Shown one piece after another: positions 32,421 to 42,774 of a stretch of 64,000 bases of DNA. The notes below the pieces were generated by a model, which saw only the letters and a list, made by a program, of their open reading frames with translations, searched no databases and was not told the origin of the DNA. The stretch's first letter is position 1. Each line of letters begins with the position of its first letter. The stretch spans positions 122,705,741 to 122,769,740 of the forward strand of contig CM041465.1 in the NCBI GenBank assembly GCA_023213395.1, read 5' to 3'. The translations under genes and the position numbers were made by a program. Origin of the DNA: Cycas panzhihuaensis. Lineage: Eukaryota > Cycadophyta.

Positions 32421-32830
32421 GCTCTAATACCAAATGTAGATTATCAAATTTGGAACTATATAGCTACAAAACTCAACAAAGCAGCATTCAACTAAGGCAC
32501 ATGAATTTATCAAATGCCAAGAGAGAAATATTACCAAGTAGAATTGATCGACCTATGGCCTGATTGCATTCATTCAGAATGACCTCTCCAATGTACAATC
32601 AATATCCCATATGGTACACCTATATGTACACATTTGATTTAGTAATAGTCCAAAAAAAAAATCCATAACTGAATGAAACTTGTCACATCCCCGTTAAGGA
32701 CCCTAATAACTCCCATGACACATATTACAAGTCCATAGCAACTCCTGTGACTCATCACGTCACCCTTGATGACTCACACAATAGTTTGTCCTTATACTAA
32801 TTCATTCACATATGAACTTTAATTTCAATA
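32421..32830 (-). repeat. 5' LTR and primer-binding site of I
   Basis: The LTR is 32435-32830 (TGTAGATTATC...TTTCAATA). Minus-strand 32432-32421 reads TGGTATTAGAGC, separated from the LTR by two bases. Confidence 0.88.
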
Positions 32831-33897
32831 GTTGTTAAGACAACAGTTTACTGCATCAACAGAAGTTTAACAAGTGCTATTGAAGGAAAAACTACAGAAG
32901 AAGGTTGGACCAATAGAGAGCCAAATATCAATCACCTAAGAATATTCAGGAATGCTACACTCATGCATATTTCAAAATAGAAAAGGACCAAGCTTCATGA
33001 GAAAAGCATAAAATGCATACTTGTGGGTTACAAGAAAAAGTCCAAAACCTACAGATGCATCAAACCTGAGACATGAAGTCATCATAAGCAAGGATGTAAT
33101 ATTTGAAGAAAAACCCACTTGATTAAAATACCATCAACAATTAGCGAAGAAGGCATCACAAAAACTCTCTTATAGTTGTTGAAAAGGAAGTTCAAATTAA
33201 AGATCAACCAAGAGAGGAAGAGTCTGTAAGGAAAGAAAACCCACAAAGCAATAATGATCAAGAGCCAACTAAAAGTCTACCACAGCAAAAATTTCCCAAA
33301 TGGTATCTATCAAACCTTTATGACTCAAAAATAAATCACCTAAACATGGAAAGAAGAAGACAAACAAGGTCAAAAGTCATTTTGGAAATAATGTTGCATT
33401 AAATTGTGCCTTAAACATAGACAAGCCCATATCCTTTGAAGAAGCTCGAGGAAAGATAAGGCCATGGATGAAGAAATCTCAACCATTTAAAAAAGCAACA
33501 TATGGGAGTTAACTAAGCTTCCAAAAGACAAACAAACAATAGGTTGTAAGTGGTTGCTCAAAAAATAATTTAGGCTAGATGGAACAATAGAAAAGCACAA
33601 AGCCAAATTGGTAGCTAGAGGCTTCACTCAAATAGAAGGAATTGGTTATGAAGAAACCTTTGCTCTAGTGGCCAAATTAATTACTATGCAAACCATTATA
33701 GCCATGGCTACTCAGTTCAACTAGAAAGTCTATAAAATGGATATAAAAAGTGCATTCCTAAATGGACACCTCGAAGAAGTCGTCTACATGGAACAACCCC
33801 CAGGGTTCACAAAAAGTGAAGAATAACATCTTGTCTATAGATTAAAGAAAGCTTTATATAGCTTCAAACAAGCTCCCAAAGCATGGTACGACAAAAT
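32831..33897 (+). pseudogene. copia C integrase end and reverse transcriptase N-half
   Basis: KTTVYCINRSLTSAIEGKT is followed by EEGW and HLRIFRNATLMHIS, KLHEKSIKCILVGYKKKSKT, and an acidic linker. The reverse transcriptase begins near 33500 (IWELTKLPKDKQTIGCKWLL) and continues with HKAKLVARGFTQIEGIGYEE, YKMDIKSAFLNGHLEEVVYM, KALYSFKQAPKAWYDKI. A stop replaces Trp before KVYKMD. Element D interrupts at 33898, and the sentence goes on at 37555 with DQYLKNDGFY. Confidence 0.85.
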
Positions 33898-34262
33898 TGC
33901 CCACACCAATTAATAACAGAAAATTCAATAGTATCTCAAAAATATAAAATAATATCAGGTTGACAATAGAAAATAGAATATTATTCAAATATCTCAGATG
34001 ATCAAGTAGCCCTCTTCAAGGCGAGGGGATCCTCCCAAGGCACCATAGTGCCATTATGCCCTTAGGCCATTGTACCTAAGAAAAATAATGTTCCAAGGAT
34101 GATTACAAATGATTAGGGCTCCCTTATTTATAGCCATAGGTTGGCGCCTATTTATTCTCTCTGCAAAAAAGAGTTCTTATTCCCTCTCTTAAACCCATCT
34201 TCACATCTTAAAACAAACTTCACATGCTTATTTGGAGCCCACTTCACATTAGGCTTGTAACA
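33898..34262 (-). repeat. 3' LTR of D
   Basis: TGCCCACACC...GGCTTGTAACA, 365 bp. It carries GAGGGGATCCTCCCAAGG (34021-34038) and, on the minus strand, a TATAAATAAGG box at 34132-34123, as in the partner LTR. Confidence 0.88.
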
Positions 34263-35300
34263 ACTACCCTACCCTTCAAATGATTTACCCTCAAAGCATA
34301 AACATTGCACAAGGAATTGCTTGGAACTACCTTCTACTTGGTCTTCAATCTACCACCTTCTAAGGCCTATGTGTCGTAACAATTTTGTCCACCCTTATGT
34401 CGTCTTCTAGAAAGAATCGATATGTGACCTATGCATGCAGTTGTTTGTGTTTGGTGTTAGATGAATTTTGTTTCCCTTATTAAAAAACAACCCTGGGATC
34501 TATGTACTACTAATAGCACTTGGTTGAAAACCTATTTTCTATTTGCTCTTTTTGCCCACGGGATTTTGACTTTAAAAGGACCTTTCCTAGAACAGGTAAG
34601 GGAGAGAGGTGGGGATTTGCAAATACTAGGAACATTTTGTGGGAAAAAGGTAGGTCATGTTTGGAGAATAAGTGATAAGGTTGTAAGAATAGATATGATG
34701 GTTGTATAATAGGTATTGCTTATAAACACAAAGCATATCGTAGGAAAGATTACGTAATGAGGGAAAAGTAAGGGTTGATAAGGTGATCAACAAGCATTTT
34801 GTATATAAGGGAAGTAGGGACATAGGAAATTTTGTTAAGAGGTATGTACAATTTGAAAATTGATTTGACTTAGGGTACACACAAGACTAGGGGCTATGAT
34901 GAATGAGGGATTAGTTGGACAACTAGAGATCTTAGGGGGTAATGGATAAGAGTAATTTATGGGAAAAAATGTGATGGGAAATGAAGTGGTAAACATTCTT
35001 AGAAGATAGTGATTTTATGTGAGATGGATATGGAATTGGTGCTAGACACTCTTTATGAGAAAGGGGTTTTGATCAAGATCCTAGGAAGGGTGTAGAAGAA
35101 GATTTCTTAATGGGTGAAACTAGGAGGAAAATGGGACCTAGATGATGGGACTGAAGTGGAATTGAGATTTCTCCTATGAAGAATTGGGAATCAAGGGATT
35201 ATCTATTAAATCAACTATGGGTATTTTTGGATATGGGATGGAGGATCTTTTAAAGTAATGTAATCAGGAAATTCAAGAGGAACAATAAAACTATAGAAAG
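34263..35300 (-). other. 3' interior of D
   Basis: No domain holds a frame. Close to the 3' LTR the minus strand gives KVVPSNSLCNVYALRVNHLK, which may be the decayed end of a gypsy-type polyprotein, but I cannot place it. The plus-strand frame 34461-34709 has no support. Confidence 0.35.
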
Positions 35301-35559
35301 AAATGGGCATGTGCAAAATAAGATTAAGAACCATGTTAAATACCTTGTTAGATTCACTTAATCACTTGGATTCTTCCTTAGGCTGCTTAGGTTCTTCTTC
35401 ATACCACTCCTCAGATTCTTTTATCTCAATTAGATCCTTTTTTGAGTGTTCATCAATAGGTTCATGCTACCCCATCAAAAGTTGTTCATCATTTGAATCA
35501 TAGTGTTCTACTATTTCTTCTTCAACTTCGACTTCCTAGCAAGTGGGCTCTTCTTACTC

Positions 35560-35657
35560 CCAATTTCTTGCATCTTCACATCATCCATGGACTTGCATTT
35601 GTTCTTCTCCAATTTCTTGCATCTTCACATCATCCATGGACTTGCATTTGTTCTTCT
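35560..35657 (-). repeat. 49-bp tandem duplication in D gag
   Basis: Two perfect 49-bp units (35560-35608 and 35609-35657) beginning CCAATTTCTTGCATCTTCAC, followed by the first 8 bases of a third. 49 is not a multiple of three, so each unit shifts the gag frame. No mismatch between the units suggests a recent duplication in an otherwise old element. Confidence 0.95.
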
Positions 35658-35799
35658 CCAATTTCTCTTTTTGGGTCCTCTTTTGGATGGATTCCCCTCC
35701 ATTTTGTAAGGAATTTTTCAAGGTAGCTTTCCTAGTCCTTTGTTTGTTTCCTTTGTTGCTCTTGTATCCCTCAGAGGGTCTCCTGTTGTGCCCCTTTTA

Positions 35800-36180
35800 G
35801 TTCCCATGTTTTTTCTCTCACTTTCTATTTATTCATGTAACTGACATAGGAGGCATGATTATGAATATCTTCATATTGCTCACGTATCATGTCTTTTAAG
35901 AATGACCAATTGAAGCATGTTGTGTACTCGTAATCCTTGTGGAATTGTTTGAATCATTTAACTGTGTAGCCACTAAAGTATTGAGATGAGAAGTTGATCT
36001 TGTCTCCTTTTGTTGTACAATAAATGCCAAAATAGATGTCCAACAATATTATCCATTCTATCACATTTGTTCCTTCCTCCGAGTCAAATTTTTCTAGGGA
36101 AATCTGCATCTTGTTAAATATCCCAAATGGCTCAATTTGCACTAACTATTACTCCCTAAAATTCTTCATGTAACTTGAAT
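35800..36180 (-). pseudogene. D Gag (Retrotrans_gag block)
   Basis: Minus-strand translation gives ISLEKFDSEEGTNVIEWIIL, then LDIYFGIYCTTKGDKINFSS and QYFSGYTVKWFKQF. This follows the Ty3/gypsy Gag pattern (F.G....V..W....E.YF......K...A...L.G.A..WW). After WFKQFHKDYEY a stretch WSFLKDMIREQYEDIHNHAS continues it. Downstream (35560-35800) the product becomes lysine- and glutamine-rich with stops. No knuckle was found. Confidence 0.7.
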
Positions 36181-37191
36181 AAGAAATTTCTTTTAGAAAT
36201 CTTCATAAAAAATGTTCATGTGATAGCTCATTTCAAAGATCTTTGAACTAGGATTCCAACAATTTAGGCAGTTCAAAAAACCAACACCATATGCAAAGTT
36301 ATGCGTAGAACTGTGATAGTATGTCATAAAAATTCAAATCAAGATCAAAATTTAAAAGATAGCCCCTTTGTTCTTTGGCTCTTGGTCACATGAAAGGTTA
36401 ATATGATCGTCGATTAGTCTCATTAGAGAGGGAACATCAAATAATTATTAAAAATGGTTTTGTTTTCTTAAAAGTTAGGGGAAAAAAATTAAACCCTAGA
36501 TCAAAAATTTTAACCTGTCATTTTGTGGCTTGTCATTCACAGTCAAGGGTAATATTCATGGCACATTTCTGATTGATCTTTGATCTTCAATGCAAATTGA
36601 ATGAGATGCTACATGGGATAGAATGTAGATGTCTTTGACAAAAGACAAGCAATTCTAGAATTGTTGGCCAAACATAGAATGACAAAAACAACATGTTTTT
36701 AATTTCTTAACATATAGAATGCAGACGCTCTACCACCATGCTATAGATACTCACTCACAAATAGATCTAACACTCTACCAACTCGCTTGGGCAAGACACA
36801 CACATGCAATGGTTGTTTGATGCATGACTATGCTTCAATGAGTATGTCTACAGTGCTTGTTGCTCTTTATATCAAACGATCCTTGCTCTTTGTTTCATGA
36901 ACAACTCAACAAGATGGTCTCTACCATAGAACCACAACAAGATGAATTGATCTTTGTTGCATCTCTGTGAATACCTCAACAATGTGAACCCCTAAACATA
37001 ACACTGTTGCATCACATCTATGCCTTCTTCCTCGTGAAACCTAGATGTCAGATGTTCTTTGTGTCACTTTTATGATTGATCCAAACAACTAGCTTGGATA
37101 GATTCACACCTCTAGTTTCTCATATGAAACTATGTACAACTTCAATCCAATACCTTATGGAAAGGGCTCTAATACTAATTGTGGTGTGCCC
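36181..37191 (-). other. Leader of D
   Basis: About 1 kb between the primer site and the Gag block, with no recognised domain. 36720-37150 is rich in short CAACA/CTCAAC words but shows no clear tandem repeat. Confidence 0.4.
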
Positions 37192-37549
37192 ACACCAATT
37201 ATTGACAAGAAATTCAATAGTATCTCGAAAGTGTAAAATAATATTAGATTTATAGCAGAAAATAGAATAATATTTAGGTATCTCAAATGATCAAGTAGCC
37301 CTCTTTGAGGGGAGGGGATCCTCCCAACGCATCTTACTGCACAATGGCTTTAGGCCATTGTCCCAATAAGACAAATAATGTTTTAAAGATGATAACAAGT
37401 GATTAGGGCTCCCTTATTTATAGCCATAGGCTGGGGCCTATTTATTCTCTCTTTAAAAATCTAATTCTGGCTCTCTTAAAACTATCTTCACATCTTAAAA
37501 CTAACTTCACATGCCTATTTGAAGCTAACTTCACAATGGGATTGTAACA
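37192..37549 (-). repeat. 5' LTR of D
   Basis: TGTGGTGTGCCCACACC...GGGATTGTAACA, 358 bp. The first 17 bases contain the inverted repeat GGTGTGCCCACACC. The minus-strand TATAAATAAGG box is at 37422-37413. Confidence 0.88.
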
Positions 37550-38051
37550 AAGATTGATCAGTATCTTAAAAACGATGGTTTCTACAAAAGTGAATCTAAC
37601 CCAAATCTCTACATCAAAGTCAAGGATACACGTCCCATCACTATTATAGCCATTTATGTTGATGACCTTATTATTACTAGAATTGATGAAGATAATATCA
37701 AATGAGTAAAAAAGAATCTAATGCAAGCATTCAAGATGATAGGCATGGGGTTAGCCAAACCGAGTGCAAATTGACAGAAGAAGATCAAAGTCATGTAGTT
37801 GATGAAACATTATATAGGAAATTGGTAAGAAGTTTGAGATACCTCATTTCCACTCATCTTGACATTGTGTATGCTATAGGAATTGCGTGTACATTCATGA
37901 ATGCTCCACAAAAGGCCCACTAGGAAGCCGCAAAAAGAATTTTGAGATACATACAGGGAATCTTAGACTTTGGACTTGAATACACCAAAAATCAAGAATT
38001 CAAGCTTGTCAACTTTAGTGATTCAGACTAGGTTGGAGAATGAACAACAAG
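37550..38051 (+). pseudogene. copia C reverse transcriptase C-half
   Basis: Continues as DQYLKNDGFYKSESNPNLYI, then TRPITIIAIYVDDLIITRID with the catalytic YVDD intact at about 37653. A stop after NIK and a frame change follow, then MIGMGLAKPSAN and, in another frame, ETLYRKLVRSLRYLISTHLD, IVYAIGIACTFMNAPQKAH. It ends in GLEYTKNQEFKL near 38000, at the insertion site of copia B, where the TSD ACAAG stands. Confidence 0.85.
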
Positions 38052-38396
38052 TGTTAGCATGGCAGTTAATTATTAAGCCACTTGTTAATGTTAATATGTG
38101 GTTTAGTTATGTGATCAACAAAAAGGTGCGAGTTATTTGGAGGGTTTAACCTTTAAGGGTTGACACCTATATGGGGATTATAAATATCCTAGAGTCCTTT
38201 ATATATTTAATCATATCAAGAAATTGGAATCAACATGATCGATAGATCTTTATGATGGGTTTTTTCCCGAAAGGGTTTCCCATATATATCTTGTGTATTC
38301 TCTGTTTATATTGTTTGCTTGTTGTGTATGGTAAAGATTCTGCGGCATGTAAACATGTATATGTTCATTCATGTTTCTTAACATGGTATCACAGCC
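38052..38396 (+). repeat. 5' LTR and primer-binding site of B
   Basis: TGTTAGCATGGCAG...TTTCTTAACA, 332 bp, then TGGTATCACAGCC directly after it. A probable TATA box (ATTATAAATATCC) is at about 38177-38189. It matches the 3' LTRs of B (51082) and A (11596). Confidence 0.93.
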
Positions 38397-39677
38397 ATAA
38401 AGTCCTACGCAACTGAAGCCAAAGTTGGGTGGAGCGATAAGATCGTAGGTTGTTGGGCTAATAGAATCCAGGTTTCTTGAAAATTTTCTCTTCAACAACA
38501 ACTTGCAAAGCAAGCATAATGGTCAAGGGTCGTTGAGGAGGTGAAACTCACCTGTCAACAAGGTTAGTACACTATTTGGGGTCAAAATTAGACTTGCAAG
38601 CTTTTTAGACCAAGTTGGGCTCACTTTGGAGTCATCTAGAGCTGATTGGGTATATCGGGCATTGCCTAAAGCCATTGGAGCACGTTCTAAAGGTGATCTA
38701 GCAGTGTTGGGCATTATTGGACATCATTCAAGTAAGTTTGGCTTTATTTCGAAAGAGTTTGATTGTATTTGGCATTAAAAATCAATAATTTATGTCAAGA
38801 AAATCTAGCTTTCCTTGCTTAAAGGTGAGATTGCATTCATATAAGGTGGTTTCCTATTTGTAATAAGGATCTTGGGCAGCATTTATGGCTGTATGTTGGG
38901 ATTTCTATGTGTGTGTTGATTGATGCCAGAGATTGGACGACTTTGTAAAGCCCACAGCCCTATTTTCTCTTTGTTCTAAGTATATTCTGCATAGAGGAGT
39001 AGTGTATAACTACTTGAGTATGTAAATGATTGCATTTGGTTGATTCTCCAAGTTGTGGATGGTGTTGATAAACCATGGAGAGCTCAAACAACACTACGTA
39101 GGTTGCAACCCATCATACGACAGTCGCACCTCTTAAAACACATTGTTTGAAGTCGGCTAACATATATTAAGGAATATTAGACATGTATTAAGTGAAAAAT
39201 CACGTGGGTTTTGTAGACAGCTACCAACCTTAGAATATGCCTTTTGGCATATTCCAGTATAAATTGGAATTCATAATCTTTGAAAATCCATTGAAATAAT
39301 GTTTTGTGTATACAACATTGTGTATTGGGTGCCTTTTATCAAATTTGGAAATAATTGAAGCCAATTTTTTTATTTGAATCTAACTTACATGTCGTACCAA
39401 CCACTGTTGCATTGAAATTTCCTACTTCTGAAAAGCAATTTTTATGGATTTTGAGCAGTTTCCAAAGCTCTTTAAGCGATTGGAGAACCAACTTTAGTCT
39501 CAGTGTTGTTGGGTTAACTGTTGCTGAGCAGTTTTTGGCTTGCATAACCATTAGATTGTGTACCGCAGCATATGTGTTTGAGAAGAAGGAGAACACAGTG
39601 AAATTGGTGTTGTCCAAAGGACTATAAGTCTAGTAGTATGGTGTTATTAACTTAGTTTTAAAGCCCATTTCTCAGGA
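38397..39677 (+). other. Leader of copia B
   Basis: An unusually long leader, 1.28 kb, between the primer site and the Gag start. I find no domain. Three related blocks near 38560-38760 (GGTTAGTACACTATTTGGGGTC-like, each with TTGGGC and a long interval) give a loosely repetitive look. The open frames at 39339-39627 on the two strands are shadows of one another and lack homology. It contains AAGTCGGCTA at 39150-39159, like the gypsy LTR motif, probably by chance. Confidence 0.5.
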
Positions 39678-40460
39678 ATGGATAAATTAATGCTTAAAGT
39701 TATCTTTAATGGCAATAACTTCAGCGAGTGGAAGGCTAATATGAAGTTAATACTTATGGTAAACCAACTCTAGGCAATAACGTTTGACCATAGAGAACAT
39801 GTTCATCTTCAAGAGAAGTAGTTCATGGTGGTTGGATTGTTGAAACTATCACTGGCGCTAAACCAGATAGGAGTGGTTCATAACCTTGACCAACCAAACA
39901 AAATTTGAGTAAATTTGTGTGAGACTTTTGAGAAGAAAAAGATGAATAGACATTTTGCTTTGATGTCGGAGCTTCTTAATTCTACTATGGAAGATAAGAC
40001 CAACATAAGCACCTACCTAAACAAAGTCACTGATCTGAAGAATAAACTGGAGGAGTTGAAACCAAATTCAGTTGATGATTAGTTGTTGTTTGCAGTAATT
40101 ATACCGAAACTACCAATTGCATTTGTTGCTTTTCAGACCATCTATTGTAGAAATGAGGTGATGGAGAGTGAAACATTTGATGGTATTAAAAATCTCATTC
40201 TAGCTAAGGATGCCAAGCTTAAACATCATGGGATGCTTGGTGGTTCTAATTCAAGTCAAGCCTTAGTCATGAAGACACAGAGGTGAGAGATTGTTCAGGA
40301 GGAAAAGTTCACACAGAGGATAGGGGAAAAATCTTAGGGAAAGAAGAAATTCACTGGTAAATGCAACTACTGCAAGAAGGAAGGCCACATAGAGAAGAAC
40401 TACTAGTTCACAAGACAAGACAAATGCAAAGCTAGTTAAGATGATAAAGGGAAGAGTGTT
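39678..40460 (+). pseudogene. copia B Gag with CCHC knuckle
   Basis: The methionine at 39678 starts MDKLMLKVIFNGNNFSEWKA, then NMKLILMVNQL, the copia Gag N-terminus. The core includes MNRHFALMSELLNSTMEDKT, ISTYLNKVTDLKNKLEEL and LLFAVIIPKLPIAF. The knuckle CNYCKKEGHIEKNY at about 40366-40407 has lost its last Cys (to Tyr, one base from TGC). Four or more stops, each one base from a sense codon, interrupt a frame that otherwise stays in register, so this Gag decayed mainly by point mutation. Confidence 0.88.
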
Positions 40461-40479
40461 GCAACACATTGTGTCAAAG

Positions 40480-42150
40480 TGTCAACCTTGTCAACTGAGT
40501 CAAGTCAGAGAGGCTATTAGATTTTGGACTCTAGAGCACAAAAGCACATTTTTTTAGAAGCAGAACTTTGATGCATGGAGTGGAGATCCTAGTAATGCTG
40601 AGATTATCCTTGGAGATGCTCACGTGTTACCAGTTGAAGGTGTTGGCGATATATCCTTGGTAGGTAGCAAATTTAAAGGGGTATATTATGTACCAAGATG
40701 CAGATGAATTTACTTTCAACCTGAAAAATCTACAAATAAGGAATGAAGGTCAAGCTTTACAAAGATAGATGTTTGATTAAAGATCCCAAACAGAATTTCT
40801 CTATCATTACTACTGGGAAAGTAAGGGATAATTTTTGGGTGTTTGAAAAGTTTTAATCCCAGAAGAAATCTTATGCTTTTGTTGTCAGCGTTGATGATGT
40901 AAGTAAGCTATGGCATGATTGCCTAGGTCATTTTAATTATAAAAGCATCACACTTATAAAATGGTTGAAAATGGTGGAAGGATTACCATATGTTTCATGT
41001 TCAAACAATGTGTGTGAAGGGTGTATGTATGAGAAGCATCAACACCATCCTTTTGTGCAGGATAATGCTTGGAGAACCAAGGAGAAGCTCAAACTCGTGC
41101 ATACAGACTTGATGGGGCCACTCTCAAACCCTTCAATATTAGGAGCTTGATATACTTTAGTGTTTATAGACGACTATACTAGGAAGGCCTGGGTGTATTT
41201 CCTTAAGAATAAGTCAAATAATATGTTTGAGCACTTTCGTGATTGGGAAGCAAGTGTCAAAAATGAATGTGATAAAAAGATAAAAATATTAAGGAGTGAT
41301 AATGGCAAAGAATATGACAATCATGTGTTTAATCAGTTCTGCTGAGATCATGGTATAAAATAGGAGTTTACAGTCTTGTATATCCCACAATAGAATAGTT
41401 TTGCAAAGAGAAAATCGTACCATGATGGAAATAGCAAGGTGTATGGTGCAATCAAAAAACTTGTTCCCGATATTTTGGGTAGAAGTTGTTATGACCACTA
41501 TTTACATTATAAACAAGATACCCACTCAAGCAGTTTGAAGCATGACCCCCAAGGAAAAATGGACCGCTTATAAACCTACCATTAGTCATTTGAAAACATT
41601 TGGGTGCATAGCATATGCACACATCTCAGACGAAAATCACAAGAAGTTAGATCGCAAGATTTTGAAGTGCATATTTGTGGGGTATTTTGATCATAATAAA
41701 GCTTACAGATTGTGAGATCCGTAGGGGAGAAGAATTGTGATTAGTCGGGATGTTAAATTTGATGAGTCATTGACATATCATGCTGAGAAGTCATTAGAGG
41801 AACCTTTCTACCCCCACTACTTCCATGTCTGAATTCAATAGATGAAGAGTACGATGAGCTAGTTGTTGTAATTCAAGAGGAAGCTGGACTGAGTGGAGAG
41901 AGGAATAGTAAGGAGTCGTTGCATAAAGAAGTACCTATAGCACCAAATCCTTCTATATTGTTATGAGCAAGGAAGACGAAAGAGGATTCTGGAGTGGCGA
42001 TGCAGAACCTTGCTGATCATAGAAAAACTAGAAGCTAACATGCTAATCAAACTCTGGCGGTGAACACCAACAACTCCAATGATCCTATTTCATATGACGA
42101 AGCAAAGGACAATCCACGATAGAGAGCTGCAATGGAGGAGAAGTATGGCT
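40480..42150 (+). pseudogene. copia B protease and integrase
   Basis: The protease site reads ILDSRAQKHI (DSG to DSR). The zinc domain keeps WHDCLGHFN (first H pair partly lost) and CEGCMYEKHQHHPF. The integrase core has HTDLMGPL (41100) and ILRSDNGKEYDNH (41290), both Asp intact, but after a frame change the third motif is SFAKRKS where AERKN is expected. The C-terminal part KKLDRKILKCIFVGYFDHNK lies near 41640 in another frame. Copia A 1945-4703 is the sister. Confidence 0.85.
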
Positions 42151-42564
42151 TAATCATGAAGAATGCCACATGGGATTTGGTTCCCTTACCTCCGAAGAAG
42201 AACGTAGTTGGATGCAAGTAGATCTATAAGACAAAGTTTTACTCCAATGGAGAGGTGGACAAGTACAAGGCCAAGCTTGTTGCTTAAGGGTTTAAACAGA
42301 AGGAAGGAATTGATTATGAGGAGACATTTGCACCAGCCTCTAAGATAACCATGGACTAGTTAATCATTTCTTTAGTAGCAACATATGGTTGGGAGTTACA
42401 CCGGATGGACGTTAAGTGTGCATTTCTTAATGGTGATCTAAAGGAGGAGATTTATATGTCACAACCTTTGGGATTCATTAAGAAGGGCCAAGAGCATCTT
42501 GTGTGTCATTTGAAGAAATCACTCTATCGCCTGAAACAAGAACCCCATGCTTGGTATGGTAAGA
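42150..42564 (+). pseudogene. copia B reverse transcriptase, N-half
   Basis: Reads YGLIMKNATWDLVPLPPKKN, then KYKAKLVA*GFKQKEGIDYE, LHRMDVKCAFLNGDLKEEIY, SQPLGFIKKGQEHLVCHLKK, ending in HAWYGKI. Trp and Gln positions have become stops (CK*IYK, VA*GF). The gene is cut after KI by the L insertion (TSD TAAGA) and continues at 49958 with NAKLKDEGFIGID. Confidence 0.88.
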
Positions 42565-42774
42565 TGTGAACTTACCATCACGCCAAAAGGGCCCGGGCGG
42601 ACTCAAGGCGGAGAGGGGGAACGACAAGACAACAACGCCCCGTGACGTGAACCGCTCCACAACGCCGCGGACTCGCCGCACTTGACCACGTGGGAATATA
42701 GAGGGATCGGACACACGGTTCGGCCGAAAGACCTCGAGGAGAGTCGACCCCGTCACGTTGGCTCTGATACCAAA
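42565..42774 (-). other. GC-rich tail of L: primer site and TRIM-like end
   Basis: Minus strand from 42774: TT, then TGGTATCAGAGCC (an exact initiator tRNA-Met site), then about 190 GC-rich bases. It ends CCCGGGCCCTTTTGGCGTGA and TGGTAAGTTCACA at the TSD. The end resembles the LTR end of the TRIM-like fragment inside M (CCCCGGGGCTTTTGGTGTAA then CGACAACCTGTGACA), and both share CGTGACGGGG downstream of the primer site. It has no similarity to the leader next to the right LTR (49375 leftwards). Open frames here are short and unsupported. Confidence 0.65.

Larger units (their letters stand above)
28047..32830 (-). mobile_element. I: Ty1/copia element lacking reverse transcriptase
   Basis: 4784 bp; LTRs 28047-28456 and 32435-32830; perfect TSD GTTGT (28042-28046, 32831-32835). 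The primer site TGGTATTAGAGC lies two bases inside the right LTR, and the polypurine tract AAGGGGGAG is next to the left one. Minus order is a long leader (32420-30900), Gag, protease, pre-integrase and integrase, then about 340 bases of linker and the LTR. No YVDD or RNase H block exists between the integrase and the LTR, so this copy depends on another element. Confidence 0.9.
33898..37549 (-). mobile_element. D: gag-only LTR element of gypsy type
   Basis: LTRs 33898-34262 and 37192-37549; TSD AAAAT (33893-33897) against AAGAT (37550-37554), one change. The left LTR appears to lack the first seven bases of the right one (TGTGGTG). Minus-strand bases inside the right LTR read TAGTATTAGAGCCC, a decayed primer site after two spacer bases; a purine tract GAAGGGTAGGGTAGT abuts the left LTR. 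The interior keeps a gypsy Gag block (36180-35800) and little else. The LTRs share long blocks with the F LTR, so D and F are one superfamily. Confidence 0.85.

Noticed and set aside
34461-34709. Plus-strand frame with two Trp-rich blocks in D
   Set aside because: Opposite to the element, no homology, and adjacent sequence is non-coding in all frames.
35493-35800. Overlapping plus-strand frames with a repeated IFTSSMDLHLFFSN peptide
   Set aside because: They are antisense to the D gag and the peptide repeat is the 49-bp tandem duplication.
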